NCBI GenBank assembly: GCA_964395665.1 | Contig: CAYNDH010000057.1 | Span: 1-22,549 of the forward strand | DNA length: 22,549 nucleotides | Direction of reading: 5' to 3' | Source: JAEZAF01 sp964395665 | GTDB lineage: Bacteria > Chloroflexota > Anaerolineae > Aggregatilineales > Phototrophicaceae | Part shown: positions 21,540 to 22,549 of the stretch, one piece after another | Layout of the letters: every line of letters starts with the position of its first letter | How positions within the stretch are numbered: position 1 is the stretch's first letter | Translations under genes and position numbers: made by a program | The notes under the pieces: generated by a model | What the model was told of the DNA's origin: nothing | The model's input: the letters and a program-made list of their open reading frames with translations, nothing else | Databases searched by the model: none

Positions 21540-22379
21540 ATGGCACAGGATGAAACCCGCCCGTCCTCTCTGCAAAGAGCACCGTGGAAGCGGCTCTCCG
21601 ACTGGCTCGCCGGGATGAGTCCGGCACAGGCGGCCACCGGATTTCTGACAATCGGCGGCCTGATCGTGATCGTTGGCCTGCTGATCCGGCAGGGTGTGAT
21701 TCAGAACGTGCCATCGGGCATCGTCTTTGTGATTGATGAACTGTACTCGAATGCCGGTGTCGAACTCCTCAGCATCGGCCTGACGGTACTGGTGATCGAC
21801 AGCCTGAACCGCCGCCGGGCTGAAAAGGAGCGTAAGGAAGAACTGATCCTTCAGCTTGGCAGCCCGGATAACGGTTTCGCACTGGAAGCGGTACGGCAGT
21901 TACGTTACAAGGGCTGGCTAGAAGATGGCAGTCTGCAAGGCGCGAAATTGCAAGGCGCGAACCTGCGGTGGGCAAAGTTAAATGGGACGAACCTGCGAGA
22001 GGCATCTTTGTATCTGGCGAACCTGCAACATGCAAGGTTACAGGGGGTGAATCTACAACAGGCTGATTTGAATAGTACATACCTGCAAAAAGCAAAGTTA
22101 CCTGGGGCGAACCTGCAACAGGCTGATTTATGCAGGGCGAGACTGCAAGCGGCATATTTGTACCAAGCGAACCTGCAAGGGGCGAATTTGATTATGGCGA
22201 AGCTGCAAGGGGCGGACCTGCGAGGAACAAAGTTCGACAACACCACCACCCTACCCGATGGCACAAAATGGACATCCGACCGCGACCTTCGAGAATTCAG
22301 CGATCCAGAGGCATGGAAAACGGAGCAGGACGCGAAAGCATCGGGTGATATAGGGGATTCTCAAACCCGTGATGCATAA
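21540..22379 (+). CDS. Membrane-anchored pentapeptide-repeat protein
   Basis: 279 residues. Two membrane helices at about 33-50 and 74-88 are followed by a basic/charged coiled segment (NRRRAEKERKEELILQLGS, 90-108) and an ALEAVRQLRYKGWLEDGSL linker. About 20 pentapeptide repeats of the A(N/K/D)LQx type cover 131-232, predicted to fold as a right-handed quadrilateral beta helix. The C-terminal end FDNTTTLPDGTKWTSDRDL is commonly seen after such repeats. The module 'two TM + charged helix + pentapeptides' is common in Chloroflexota and Cyanobacteria; its function is unknown, probably a protein-binding scaffold at the membrane. Start 21540 has AGGAG. It is a single gene with no partner in sight. 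Confidence 0.88.
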   Translation: MAQDETRPSSLQRAPWKRLSDWLAGMSPAQAATGFLTIGGLIVIVGLLIRQGVIQNVPSGIVFVIDELYSNAGVELLSIGLTVLVIDSLNRRRAEKERKEELILQLGSPDNGFALEAVRQLRYKGWLEDGSLQGAKLQGANLRWAKLNGTNLREASLYLANLQHARLQGVNLQQADLNSTYLQKAKLPGANLQQADLCRARLQAAYLYQANLQGANLIMAKLQGADLRGTKFDNTTTLPDGTKWTSDRDLREFSDPEAWKTEQDAKASGDIGDSQTRDA

Positions 22380-22380
22380 A

Positions 22381-22519
22381 CGTAGGGACGTGCTACATGC
22401 TCTGCATGGCCGGCATGTCCGCTCCGCATGTACCACGTCCGCCGCCCCCAAATAAGAATCAAAAAGGGTGAGCCATTACGACTCACCCTTTGACGGACAA
22501 TGCAGGCATTGTCCCTACG
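22381..22519. repeat. Composite palindromic element (REP/MITE-like)
   Basis: Terminal inverted repeats CGTAGGGAC (22381-22389) and GTCCCTACG (22511-22519) bound a 139-bp stretch that begins 1 bp after the pentapeptide stop codon. Inside are a 15-nt inverted repeat with one mismatch (22386-22400 with 22426-22440), a terminator hairpin (22463-22491) and a 9-bp palindrome GGACAATGC-AG-GCATTGTCC (22495-22514). Both ends are flanked by AAA, too short to call a target duplication. It has no coding capacity. Confidence 0.55.
22456..22491 (-). terminator. Intrinsic terminator inside the palindromic element
   Basis: AAAGGGTGAG (22463-22472) pairs with CTCACCCTTT (22482-22491), 10 bp, loop 9 nt. On the minus strand the stem runs into UUUUUGAUUC, so it best serves a minus-strand gene lying to the right of the window. 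On the plus strand only UUU follows, giving weaker termination of the pentapeptide gene. Confidence 0.75.
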
Positions 22520-22549
22520 AAATTTCACGCTCTAGCGACGATCTCCGCC

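Noticed and set aside
1..22549. tRNA or rRNA genes
   Set aside because: The intergenic stretches I inspected show no cloverleaf with TTCGANNC-type T-arm or rRNA-like conserved sequence.

Overview
The window is 22.5 kb of gene-dense, GC-rich bacterial DNA. It is most likely chromosomal and from a member of the Chloroflexota (Anaerolineae-like). That assignment is an inference from the mix of a secreted WD40-type propeller protein, a secreted subtilisin/kexin-like protease with a P domain, a two-helix pentapeptide-repeat protein, and the style of the nuo and atp genes. There is no rRNA marker to confirm it. A run of exactly 100 N (5715-5814) shows this is a scaffold from a draft assembly, possibly a metagenome bin.

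Left part (1-6932): the 3' end of a divergent folK (HPPK) gene on the plus strand converges on a secreted beta-propeller protein. Next come a secreted S8 protease with P domain and a thioredoxin with an acidic tail interrupted by the assembly gap, all on the minus strand. Divergent from trxA is a 122-residue plus-strand gene of unknown function. Good intrinsic terminators close the protease and thioredoxin genes.

Middle (6973-10560): a minus-strand operon, atpI/Z-atpB-atpE-atpF, encodes only the membrane sector (Fo) of F-type ATP synthase and ends at a strong terminator. No F1 genes follow. AtpB is about twice the usual size because of a roughly 250-residue coiled-coil and acidic insertion in a loop predicted to lie outside the membrane. 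AtpF is a b subunit carrying only the C-terminal domain of subunit delta.

Right part (10621-21062): a minus-strand operon, nuoA-H-J-K-L-M-M2-N, has a recognisable sigma70-type promoter and encodes the complete membrane arm of respiratory complex I with none of the peripheral-arm genes (B, C, D, E, F, G, I). It has two NuoM genes, and NuoL has a lateral helix about 30 residues longer than in E. coli. These are the two hallmarks of the reported four-pump '2M' complex I. The second NuoM lacks the conserved TM7 lysine, and NuoL carries a histidine-rich insertion.

Far right (21063-22549): about 480 bp without a gene, holding an orphan terminator-like hairpin, then a plus-strand pentapeptide-repeat membrane protein followed by a palindromic, repeat-like element.

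Taken together, nuo would pump protons and Fo would let them back in. The window therefore groups the membrane sectors of two proton machines, both separated from their soluble sectors and both carrying unusual insertions. That is the most interesting feature here.
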